This document shows positions 15,766 through 22,552 of a stretch of 64,000 nt of DNA, in pieces. The stretch is from Winogradskyella haliclonae (GTDB taxonomy: Bacteria; Bacteroidota; Bacteroidia; Flavobacteriales; Flavobacteriaceae), in assembly GCF_014635865.1 (NCBI RefSeq), contig NZ_BMDQ01000001.1, positions 248,001-312,000 on the forward strand, in the 5' to 3' direction. Positions within the stretch are counted from its first letter, which is position 1. Each line of letters begins with the position of its first letter. The notes under the pieces were generated by a model. That model saw only the letters and a list, made by a program, of their open reading frames with translations. It made no database searches and was not told the origin of the DNA. The translations under genes and the position numbers were made by a program.

Positions 15766-16329
15766 TTATTTATTCAATAATTTATTAATATGTAAAACTG
15801 CTTTTTCTAAACGCTCTTTCTTTCCGCCTTTAAGTAAAACATAAGGTTTCTTATATTTTTTTAATGTGTCTTCAAAGGCATTAAACATACGCACCCTTTC
15901 ATCTGGCTTATCTCGCAAATCATCAGCTTCCCAAGGTGTATCAATATAGGTTAAAAAATATAAGTCATAGACATTCTCTTGAGCATATTTATCTAAAACA
16001 GGGTCACATACGTCTTGATAATAAGCTTCGCTATACACCTTTGTTTCTAATAAATCTGTATCGCATATTAATACAGAATTTGTTTTCTGAGACAATTCAT
16101 TTTCTAATTTCATTTGCCCAATAGCTATTGGCAATAAATCTTTTGGCTCACAAGTTTTACGTTCATTATTCCATTTATTTTGAAGATACTCTCTTGCATA
16201 TTCTGGTACCCAAATAGAATTATAATATCTAGCTAACTGGCTTGATAGGGTAGTTTTGCCTGTTGATTCTGGACCAAAAAGGACAACTTTTATACAGTCT
16301 GATGTTTGTTGCTTAAGTTTTTCTTCCAT
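15766..16329 (-). CDS. NadR-like P-loop kinase (ribosylnicotinamide kinase domain)
   Basis: A 187-residue ATP-binding protein corresponding to the C-terminal kinase domain of NadR. The Walker A loop is GPESTGKTT (residues 19-27), followed by WVPEYAREYL and a Walker-B-like VLICDTDLL. The NMN adenylyltransferase and regulatory domains of NadR are absent. Known NadR kinase domains phosphorylate nicotinamide riboside, trapping it after PnuC transport. Its first 40 bases overlap the pnuC-like gene, so the two are translationally coupled. If the transporter carries thiamine instead, this could be a thiamine-directed kinase; that is inference. Confidence 0.85.
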   Translation of the reverse strand: MEEKLKQQTSDCIKVVLFGPESTGKTTLSSQLARYYNSIWVPEYAREYLQNKWNNERKTCEPKDLLPIAIGQMKLENELSQKTNSVLICDTDLLETKVYSEAYYQDVCDPVLDKYAQENVYDLYFLTYIDTPWEADDLRDKPDERVRMFNAFEDTLKKYKKPYVLLKGGKKERLEKAVLHINKLLNK

Positions 16330-16922
16330 GCTAAGTAACCCATTATGGCTAGAATAGTAAAAATTAAATATTGTAAAGATAACATCCCTAGACTTCTGTG
16401 AGCGTATAATGGGATTGTTATTAAGTCACCAAATATCCATAACGTCCAATTTTCTAACTTTTTATTTGCCATATACCACATTGCAGTAAAGAAAATTCCT
16501 GAGGTAAAAATATCTATATAATTAGGAATTTCTAACTCATAATTAAAAGCTTTATAGACTAGAAATGTGACTAAAATTGTTAATAAAAATAACCCAAAAC
16601 CAATAATTTTTTCTTTTGAATTAGTTCTAGAAATTGGAACCACATATTTATCATTTTTCTTTCGAGACCAATTCCACCAGCCATAAATACTCATTATAGA
16701 ATAGTAAAAATTCATCATCATATCCCCAAAATATTGATTGATATAAAGAAGGTAAACTGTAATTACTGTACAAATAATTCCTGTTGGATATACTAGTATA
16801 TTTTTTTGTTTTGCAAACCAAACACTAACAATACCAAACACAAAAGCAATGGCTTCTAAAATAATTTGATATGTTGGTGTGCTTTTGTAAGCATCAAGGA
16901 AAAAATCAAAAATGGGGTTCAT
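16290..16922 (-). CDS. PnuC/PnuT-family vitamin transporter
   Basis: An inner-membrane transporter of about seven helices and 210 residues. Family features include LEAIAFVFGIVSVWFAKQKN near the start and the YSIMSIYGWWNW segment that forms part of the substrate pocket in PnuC proteins. PnuC carries nicotinamide riboside; PnuT homologues in Bacteroidota carry thiamine. The overlapping NadR-like kinase favours the first substrate, while the overlapping thiamine-binding-like gene and the nearby TPP riboswitch favour the second. I therefore leave the substrate open. Confidence 0.88.
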   Translation of the reverse strand: MNPIFDFFLDAYKSTPTYQIILEAIAFVFGIVSVWFAKQKNILVYPTGIICTVITVYLLYINQYFGDMMMNFYYSIMSIYGWWNWSRKKNDKYVVPISRTNSKEKIIGFGLFLLTILVTFLVYKAFNYELEIPNYIDIFTSGIFFTAMWYMANKKLENWTLWIFGDLITIPLYAHRSLGMLSLQYLIFTILAIMGYLAWKKNLSNKHQTV

Positions 16923-17166
16923 AATCGCTACGATCTGTTTTTACTATTTTCATATTTAATATAGCTATATCTACATCTGAAAATGCTTTTTGGATTTCGG
17001 CTTGAAGAAAAGGCATGAGCTTATTATAGTTGCCATAAACCTGAGTACTTAATGGATTTTTTAAAACTTTAAATTCTGAAGTTCTGAGTGCTTTTATGAA
17101 AGCTATAATATGTGGCTCATAATCATCTTTTAAAGGCGTGTATGTGAGTTCTACTGATACTTTCAT
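16906..17166 (-). CDS. Thiamine-binding-like protein (YkoF/MTH1187 type)
   Basis: An 86-residue cytoplasmic protein resembling the small ferredoxin-like-fold thiamine-binding family (UPF0045/MTH1187, related to YkoF). The pattern MKVSVELTYTPL near the start, then IAFIKALR and VYGNYNKLMPFLQ, fits this family, in which members bind thiamine or its HMP moiety. Its end overlaps the PnuC-type gene by 17 bases. This is the main local evidence that the transporter concerns thiamine. Identification is from pattern recognition only. Confidence 0.6.
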   Translation of the reverse strand: MKVSVELTYTPLKDDYEPHIIAFIKALRTSEFKVLKNPLSTQVYGNYNKLMPFLQAEIQKAFSDVDIAILNMKIVKTDRSDYEPHF

Positions 17167-17175
17167 ATTTACTTT

Positions 17176-17895
17176 TTAAAGTTCTTCAAAGAAGTTTTCA
17201 TTTTCTTCAAAAGCTGTGCCTATAACCACCATATCTGCTCCTGAGCTATATGCCAATTCTAAATCCTCTTTAGAACGAATACCACCACCAACAATCAGAG
17301 GAATTTGTAATCGTTTTTTAACTTCAGAAATAATCTTATAATCTACAGGATGCGTGGCGCCGCTTCCTGCTTCAAGATATATCAATTTCATCCCCAATAA
17401 CTCACCCGCTCGTGCCGTATTAATTATGGCATCTATATTTTCTCGTGATAAAGGCTGGGTTTTACTCACACGTTCTACAGCTGTTTGCTTTCCGTTTTCA
17501 ATAAGTACATATCCTGTTGGAATAACTTCAAGTTGCATTCTTAATAGCTTTGGAGCTGCTTCAACATGTTTACCTATTAAGTATTCTGGGTTTCTTCCAG
17601 ATATTAATGATAAAAACAAAATTCCATCTGCCTTATCTGTGAGTTGAGTAATGCCTCCTGGAAATAAAATAATCGGTAATCTGGTATGCTTCTTTAATTC
17701 TATAACTACTTTTTCGGTTTCAAATTCTTCTACTTCACTTCCTCCAACAAAAATATGAGTCGCTATGGATTGATTGATCTTTACACATAAAGAGGCAATG
17801 GAATTAATTTCTGTTTTATCAGGATCAATTAATATCGCCAAAAGCTTTTTTCGTCTTTTAGCCGCTGATTTTATATTGTGATAAATAGAGCTCAT
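17176..17895 (-). CDS. Geranylgeranylglyceryl phosphate synthase family (PcrB/GGGPS)
   Basis: A TIM-barrel prenyltransferase joining a polyprenyl diphosphate to sn-glycerol-1-phosphate. Motifs include LLAILIDPDKTE near the N-terminus, HIFVGGSEVEE, PIILFPGGITQ, LIYLEAGSGAT and the phosphate-binding LIVGGGIRSKEDLE. Group II enzymes of this family from Bacteroidota are reported to make geranylgeranylglyceryl phosphate, whose physiological role in bacteria is unclear. It overlaps the PPTase gene by four bases (17892-17895) and is followed by the thiamine-binding-like gene after nine bases. Confidence 0.92.
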   Translation of the reverse strand: MSSIYHNIKSAAKRRKKLLAILIDPDKTEINSIASLCVKINQSIATHIFVGGSEVEEFETEKVVIELKKHTRLPIILFPGGITQLTDKADGILFLSLISGRNPEYLIGKHVEAAPKLLRMQLEVIPTGYVLIENGKQTAVERVSKTQPLSRENIDAIINTARAGELLGMKLIYLEAGSGATHPVDYKIISEVKKRLQIPLIVGGGIRSKEDLELAYSSGADMVVIGTAFEENENFFEEL

Positions 17896-18521
17896 TCTTC
17901 TAAAACATAAGCACAGGTAAAACCATCGAATTCTAAAAAGTTGGCTTTGTATCTGTATTTCCTATCCTTATAATCTATCCAAGAAATGGTTTCACCGTCT
18001 TCAAAAGTAAAAGGAATGACTAAAAAATGTTCACGAAATAGCATCCCAGGTGTCGCAAACAACTTATACAAGGATTCTTTAATTCCCCAAATCACCGTCA
18101 GTTTACGCACGTAATCTTCTTCTTCAGGTTTTAAATAATTGAATTCGTAATCCACAAACTTCTTGGCAATAACAGCAATTTTCTCACGCTGCATTTCAAT
18201 ATCAATACCAACTTCAACATCACTAACAATAACTCCCGAAAATGTAAAGCTATGCGTAATGGAAATATGCTTTCCATCTTTAAGATGTGGCTTTCCATTA
18301 TTATCATAAAACAAGTCTTGGTCTGTATACCCAAATTCGTGAAGCAAATGACGTACACTTAAAAAACCGCGTTGATGTAGTTCGCTTTTCATGCCTAAAA
18401 CCCGCTCCAAACTATTAGGTTTTAAGTCTAATGGAGCCATTAAATCGTCGTATGACTCTTCAATCTTCCAAATTTTAACAGTAGTTTGTGTGTTAACGCT
18501 AATAGATTTATACAGCGGCAT
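17892..18521 (-). CDS. 4'-phosphopantetheinyl transferase superfamily protein
   Basis: It transfers the phosphopantetheine arm of coenzyme A to carrier proteins. The 209-residue chain has the Sfp-type signatures ISITHSFTFSGV, VEVGIDIEMQ (magnesium-binding Asp and Glu) and WGIKESLYKLF (the WxxKExxxK motif). It is the first gene of the minus-strand run that continues to ArfB, and it is divergent from ahcY. Whether it serves the fatty-acid carrier protein or a secondary pathway cannot be told from the sequence. Confidence 0.92.
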   Translation of the reverse strand: MPLYKSISVNTQTTVKIWKIEESYDDLMAPLDLKPNSLERVLGMKSELHQRGFLSVRHLLHEFGYTDQDLFYDNNGKPHLKDGKHISITHSFTFSGVIVSDVEVGIDIEMQREKIAVIAKKFVDYEFNYLKPEEEDYVRKLTVIWGIKESLYKLFATPGMLFREHFLVIPFTFEDGETISWIDYKDRKYRYKANFLEFDGFTCAYVLEE

Positions 18522-18544
18522 TTAGTAATGTTAATGTTATGTAT

Positions 18545-18552
18545 TATCTTTG
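18545..18552 (+). promoter_or_regulatory. Candidate -7 box of ahcY
   Basis: TATCTTTG matches TAnnTTTG exactly. A small hairpin, GCGCT-TAA-AGCGC (18555-18567), begins three bases later, near the predicted transcript start. The leader is about 85 bases long; I see no SAH- or SAM-riboswitch consensus in it. Confidence 0.45.
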
Positions 18553-18648
18553 CAGCGCTTAAAGCGCATTTGGCAATATTTAAAGGCGAATTTAATCAAA
18601 TTAACTTCTAAAACCCAAAGGCGTTTCATTTATAAATAAAGAAAAAAT

Positions 18649-19965
18649 ATGAGTACAAAGACTATTGCTTACGTTCCAAACAAAGTAAAAGACATGTCGT
18701 TAGCGGCTTGGGGAAGAAAAGAAATTGAATTAGCCGAAGCAGAGATGCCTGGACTAATGAGTTTACGTGAAGAATATAAAAATGAGCAGCCACTTAAAGG
18801 TGCACGTATTGCGGGATGTTTACACATGACTATCCAGACTGCGGTATTAATTGAAACATTACAAGCACTTGGTGCTGAGGTAACTTGGAGTTCTTGTAAC
18901 ATTTTCTCGACACAAGATCAAGCTGCTGCCGCTATTGCTGCTGCTGGTACTGCTGTATATGCATGGAAAGATATGACAGAGGAAGAATTTGACTGGTGTA
19001 TAGAACAAACGCTATTCTTTGGTGAAGATCGTCAACCATTAAACATGATTTTAGATGATGGTGGTGATTTAACTAACATGGTTTTAGACAAATATCCTCA
19101 CTTAGCTAAAGACATAAAAGGTCTTTCTGAAGAAACAACTACAGGTGTTCACCGTTTATACGAGCGTGTTAAGAACGGAACATTACCAATGCCTGCTATT
19201 AATGTAAATGATTCTGTGACTAAATCTAAATTTGACAACAAATATGGATGTAAAGAATCTGCAGTTGACGCAATTCGTCGTGCAACAGACGTGATGTTAG
19301 CTGGTAAGCGTGTTACAGTTTGTGGTTATGGTGATGTTGGTAAAGGTACAGCTGCTTCTTTTAAAGGTGCTGGCTCTATAGTTACTGTAACAGAAATTGA
19401 CCCAATTTGTGCTTTACAAGCGGCAATGGACGGTTTTGAAGTAAAACGTTTAGAGACTGTTGTTGGAAATTCTGATATCGTAATTACTACAACAGGAAAC
19501 AAAGACATCGTACGTGCTGAGCACTTCCAAGCAATGAAAGACAAAACTATCGTTTGTAACATTGGACACTTTGATAACGAAATCCAGATGGCTTGGTTAA
19601 ACGACAACTATGGTGATACTAAGAACACGATTAAGCCACAAGTAGACAAATATACTGTTGATGGAAAAGACATCATTGTATTAGCTGAAGGTCGTTTAGT
19701 AAACTTAGGTTGTGCAACAGGTCACCCAAGTTTTGTAATGAGTAACTCATTTACAAACCAAACTTTAGCACAAATCGAACTTTGGAATAATAGTGAGGCA
19801 TACGGAAACGATGTATACATGTTACCAAAGCATTTAGATGAGAAAGTAGCTAAATTACACTTAGAAAAGATTGGTGTAGAATTAACAGAGCTTAAATCTG
19901 ACCAAGCTGAATATATTGGTGTAACTGTTGAAGGTCCATACAAGCCAGAACACTACAGATACTAA
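18649..19965 (+). CDS. ahcY: Adenosylhomocysteinase
   Basis: A cytoplasmic NAD-dependent enzyme that splits S-adenosylhomocysteine into adenosine and homocysteine, relieving product inhibition of methyltransferases and feeding the methionine cycle. Typical segments are [51 protein letters not shown] (substrate site) and the NAD-binding [19 protein letters not shown]. The C-terminus [21 protein letters not shown] is the hallmark that reaches the NAD of a neighbouring subunit; I cite its end, KPEHYRY. Length is 438 residues. Codon use is visibly less AT-rich than in the genes that follow. Confidence 0.98.
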   Translation: MSTKTIAYVPNKVKDMSLAAWGRKEIELAEAEMPGLMSLREEYKNEQPLKGARIAGCLHMTIQTAVLIETLQALGAEVTWSSCNIFSTQDQAAAAIAAAGTAVYAWKDMTEEEFDWCIEQTLFFGEDRQPLNMILDDGGDLTNMVLDKYPHLAKDIKGLSEETTTGVHRLYERVKNGTLPMPAINVNDSVTKSKFDNKYGCKESAVDAIRRATDVMLAGKRVTVCGYGDVGKGTAASFKGAGSIVTVTEIDPICALQAAMDGFEVKRLETVVGNSDIVITTTGNKDIVRAEHFQAMKDKTIVCNIGHFDNEIQMAWLNDNYGDTKNTIKPQVDKYTVDGKDIIVLAEGRLVNLGCATGHPSFVMSNSFTNQTLAQIELWNNSEAYGNDVYMLPKHLDEKVAKLHLEKIGVELTELKSDQAEYIGVTVEGPYKPEHYRY

Positions 19966-19996
19966 GGAAGAGCGTTAAGCTTTTAGATTATAAAAC

Positions 19997-20027
19997 AAAA
20001 ACCTTCACAGAAATGTGGAGGTTTTTT
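19997..20027 (+). terminator. Terminator of ahcY
   Basis: CCTTCACA, loop GAAA and TGTGGAGG form an eight-pair stem (one T-G wobble), preceded by A-run and followed by TTTTTT. It lies 32 bases after the ahcY stop. Confidence 0.82.
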
Positions 20028-20052
20028 ATTTATCTTGTCTCAAAGTTTTATC

Positions 20053-20517
20053 ATGAAAAACCATTCAAAATTAGATAGCTATATAAAGCAACTCGAAACC
20101 CATATCCCAGAGTATGAAATTTCAAATTCAAAAATTTCTAAATCTACAGTGGGTTGGCAGATAGACCATAGCCTTAAAGTAATTAATGGAATTATTGGAC
20201 TACTAAAAGACGCTCCAACAGACAAAACTCCAAAGCTTAGGTTTTCTGGGCGATTATTCTTAACATTAGGCTACATCCCCAGAGGAATGGGAAAAGCCCC
20301 TAAGCATGTTTTACCTCCAGAACATATTGAAAAAATACAATTAGATGAACAGTTGGCAATGGCTAAAGAATTAGTGCCTGAACTTAAAAACGTTAATACT
20401 AAAGCTACGTTTAAGCATCCTTATTTTGGCATTTTGACCAAACAACAATCCATTAGATTTATAGAAGTGCATACCAAGCACCACTTAAAGATTATTAAAG
20501 ATATTTTGAAAGGATGA
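20053..20517 (+). CDS. DUF1569/DinB-like protein
   Basis: A 154-residue cytoplasmic protein with a four-helix pattern like the DinB/DUF1569 superfamily. HSLKVINGIIGLL supplies a first histidine, and FIEVHTKHHLKIIKDIL at the end supplies HxxxHH, consistent with a metal site of three histidines. Members are putative metal-dependent thiol transferases or hydrolases; the specific role is unknown. I start at ATG 20053 (MKNHSKLDSYIKQLE) rather than the TTG six codons upstream. Confidence 0.75.
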   Translation: MKNHSKLDSYIKQLETHIPEYEISNSKISKSTVGWQIDHSLKVINGIIGLLKDAPTDKTPKLRFSGRLFLTLGYIPRGMGKAPKHVLPPEHIEKIQLDEQLAMAKELVPELKNVNTKATFKHPYFGILTKQQSIRFIEVHTKHHLKIIKDILKG

Positions 20518-20530
20518 GATTACTATTCTT

Positions 20531-20561
20531 TTTGTGATTTAGATAGCATTAAATAATTTTA
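20531..20561 (+). promoter_or_regulatory. Possible promoter of the tcmP cassette
   Basis: TTTG (20531-20534) is followed after 19 bases by TAATTTTA (20554-20561), one mismatch from TAnnTTTG. The spacing matches the Bacteroidota -33/-7 arrangement. The transcript would then begin just before the hairpin at 20577. Confidence 0.4.
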
Positions 20562-20576
20562 GCTATATTAGAATCT

Positions 20577-20620
20577 CCCTATATTATTACCAGATGGTAA
20601 TAAGTAGGGTTTTTTATTTT
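20577..20620 (+). terminator. Strong hairpin with T-run directly ahead of tcmP
   Basis: A 14-pair stem with one bulged A (arms begin CCCTAT and end TAGGG, loop AGAT) spans 20577-20609 and is followed by TTTTTTATTTT. It ends only 12 bases before the tcmP ATG. It may be the terminator of the DUF1569-like gene, or, if the promoter at 20531-20561 is real, an attenuator in the tcmP leader. Confidence 0.8.
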
Positions 20621-20631
20621 AATAATCATAT

Positions 20632-21768
20632 ATGAAGACTACCACTAGAACAGAATTATTAGAACATTCAAGAGCGAAAGTTGTATTACTTAAAACTTAC
20701 CTATCGACTTACCTTAACATTATTTCTAGAGTAAAATACTATAGTAAAATTCACATATATGATTTATTATGTGGAGAAGGAGTATATGTAGATAAATCTG
20801 AAGGAAGTCCTATTGCTATTTTAAAAACAATAAAAGACCACTATTTTTCAAATGATAGTACATGTCCTAACATTGATTTATGGCTAAATGACAATGGGGA
20901 ATCAGAAATTGAGCCAAATAAGCTAAAAATTGAAAGAGTAAAAGAATATACAGAAGGTATATTTAAGCCTAAAAACTTAAAGATTGACTTCACCAAAATT
21001 GATTACACAGAAATAGATTCTTTAGTTTTTAAAAAAGTAAAAAAATATTATGAGGATAAGCATCTAATATTTATAGACCCACATGGTTATAAAGAGATTG
21101 ATATCAATCAAATAATTAAGTTCCTGAGTATTGGTAATTCAGAAGTAATTCTCTTTTTACCTTTATTCGACATGTATCGATTTGCAAACAAGAGTTATGA
21201 CCCAGAATTTAAGAGTGGTAATGCCTTAAGAACTTTTCTAAATAAATGTTTTGACAATAAAAAAATGAGCTTTAACTCTGTATTTGATTTTTCCGATAAG
21301 CTAAAAGAAGCATTTATTAAGCAAACTAATTGTTTTGTTGACACCTTTCTTTTAGAGAAAGATAAAAGTAATTATTATGGTCTATTTTTTTTCACGCCTA
21401 ATGCACTTGGTTTTGAAAAAATGCTTGAAGCTAAATGGAAAGTGGATACTGAACAAGGTCGTGGTTTCAGCAAAAGAATAATTAACCAAGGCTCTTTTTT
21501 TGACACATTAGAAGTCTCTAATTATCCTTTCGAACTCACAAATTTTTTAAGGAATAATCCTAAAACTAATGCAGAAATATATATGTTTGGCCTAAAAAAA
21601 GGATATTTACCTAAACATACTATTGAAATTCTAAAACCGTTTAGAAATAATAGTAAATTAATAGTAAAAGATTTACTAGGTAAAGTAATGCCAAAGAATG
21701 GCTATTATTTAAACTACGAAAATTATAAATCAAATCCCGAAAAAGTAGTAACATTTTATTTAACTTAA
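20632..21768 (+). CDS. tcmP: Three-Cys-motif partner protein TcmP
   Basis: A 378-residue protein matching the TcmP family, which occurs beside three-Cys-motif (Gp37/Gp68, DUF5131) proteins. The N-terminal part has the look of a Rossmann methyltransferase: IYDLLCGEGVYVDKSEGSP (from residue 42), comparable to motif I with its Asp and glycines, and LIFIDPHGYKEI (145-156), comparable to the catalytic D-P-P motif IV. A C-terminal winged-helix-like region is possible. No biochemical function is established. Its stop lies five bases before the DUF5131 gene. Its sequence is visibly more AT-rich than ahcY, consistent with an accessory cassette. Confidence 0.88.
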   Translation: MKTTTRTELLEHSRAKVVLLKTYLSTYLNIISRVKYYSKIHIYDLLCGEGVYVDKSEGSPIAILKTIKDHYFSNDSTCPNIDLWLNDNGESEIEPNKLKIERVKEYTEGIFKPKNLKIDFTKIDYTEIDSLVFKKVKKYYEDKHLIFIDPHGYKEIDINQIIKFLSIGNSEVILFLPLFDMYRFANKSYDPEFKSGNALRTFLNKCFDNKKMSFNSVFDFSDKLKEAFIKQTNCFVDTFLLEKDKSNYYGLFFFTPNALGFEKMLEAKWKVDTEQGRGFSKRIINQGSFFDTLEVSNYPFELTNFLRNNPKTNAEIYMFGLKKGYLPKHTIEILKPFRNNSKLIVKDLLGKVMPKNGYYLNYENYKSNPEKVVTFYLT

Positions 21769-21773
21769 ATACC

Positions 21774-22514
21774 ATGAAAAAAACTAAAATAGAATGGACT
21801 GAAGCAACATGGAACCCTACAACAGGATGCACTAAAGTTTCTGCCGGCTGTAAAAATTGCTACGCTGAAACCATGTCTTTTCGTTTAAAGGCTATGGGAA
21901 CCCCAGGATATGATAACGGTTTTGAATTCTCTTTAATGCCCGAACGCTTAGCTCAACCTTTGAACATAAAAAAGCCAACTCGTTTTTTTGTAAACTCTAT
22001 GAGTGACTTATTTCATGAAAAAATGCCTTATGATTATTTAGATAGAATTTTTGAAGTCATGGAAAAAACACCAAGGCATCAGTATCAAATTCTTACTAAA
22101 CGAGAAAAGATTCTAGCTGATTATTTTGTAGATAGATCTGTTCCAAATAATGTTTGGTTAGGAGTTACAGTTGAGAATAAAAAATCAAAAAATAGAATAG
22201 ATATTTTAAGGAATATAGATGCAAAAATTCGTTTTCTTTCATTAGAGCCTTTGTTAGAAGATTTAGGCGAGTTAGATTTATCAAATATACATTGGGCAAT
22301 AGTTGGTGGCGAAAGTGGGCATAAAGCTAGACCAATGAAGCCTATTTGGGCAATTAACATTAAAAACCAATGTAAAGAGCAGAATGTTCATTTCTTTTTC
22401 AAACAATGGGGGACTTGGGGAGCTGACAATGTAAAAAGAAGCAAAAAAGCCAATGGCCGTCTATTAGAAGGAGAAGAATGGAACGAATATCCTGCTGAAT
22501 TGGAAATGATTTAA
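21774..22514 (+). CDS. Three-Cys-motif DUF5131 (phage Gp37/Gp68) family protein
   Basis: A 246-residue protein whose cysteine signature is GCTKVSAGCKNCYAE, with Cys19, Cys26 and Cys29 (CX6CX2C), suited to binding an iron-sulphur cluster as in radical-SAM-like enzymes. Other family landmarks are KIEWTEATWNPTTGC, FVNSMSDLFHEKMP, YQILTKR, WLGVTVEN, VGGESGHKARPM and FFKQWGTWG. The family name comes from mycobacteriophage genes, but most members are chromosomal. Function is unknown. It forms a two-gene unit with tcmP and is closed by a terminator. Confidence 0.9.
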   Translation: MKKTKIEWTEATWNPTTGCTKVSAGCKNCYAETMSFRLKAMGTPGYDNGFEFSLMPERLAQPLNIKKPTRFFVNSMSDLFHEKMPYDYLDRIFEVMEKTPRHQYQILTKREKILADYFVDRSVPNNVWLGVTVENKKSKNRIDILRNIDAKIRFLSLEPLLEDLGELDLSNIHWAIVGGESGHKARPMKPIWAINIKNQCKEQNVHFFFKQWGTWGADNVKRSKKANGRLLEGEEWNEYPAELEMI

Positions 22515-22519
22515 AACAA

Positions 22520-22549
22520 AAAAGCCTCAATAATCATTGAGGCTTTTAA
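22520..22549. terminator. Bidirectional terminator after the tcmP cassette
   Basis: Arms AAAAGCCTCAA and TTGAGGCTTTT enclose TAATCA. The A- and T-runs on either side let it serve both the plus-strand cassette and the minus-strand peptidase gene. Confidence 0.88.
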
Positions 22550-22552
22550 TTC

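Noticed and set aside
15766..16329. Full NadR (adenylyltransferase plus kinase)
   Set aside because: Only the kinase domain is present at 187 residues; the nucleotidyltransferase HxGH motif is missing.
18553..18648. Possible SAH or SAM riboswitch in the ahcY leader
   Set aside because: Only a short GCGCT/AGCGC hairpin and two AAAGGCG copies are present; the conserved cores of SAH and SAM classes are not seen.
20632..22514. Prophage remnant, suggested by the phage-derived Gp37/Gp68 name
   Set aside because: No integrase, structural, lysis or packaging gene and no attachment-site repeat is nearby; the family is mostly chromosomal.
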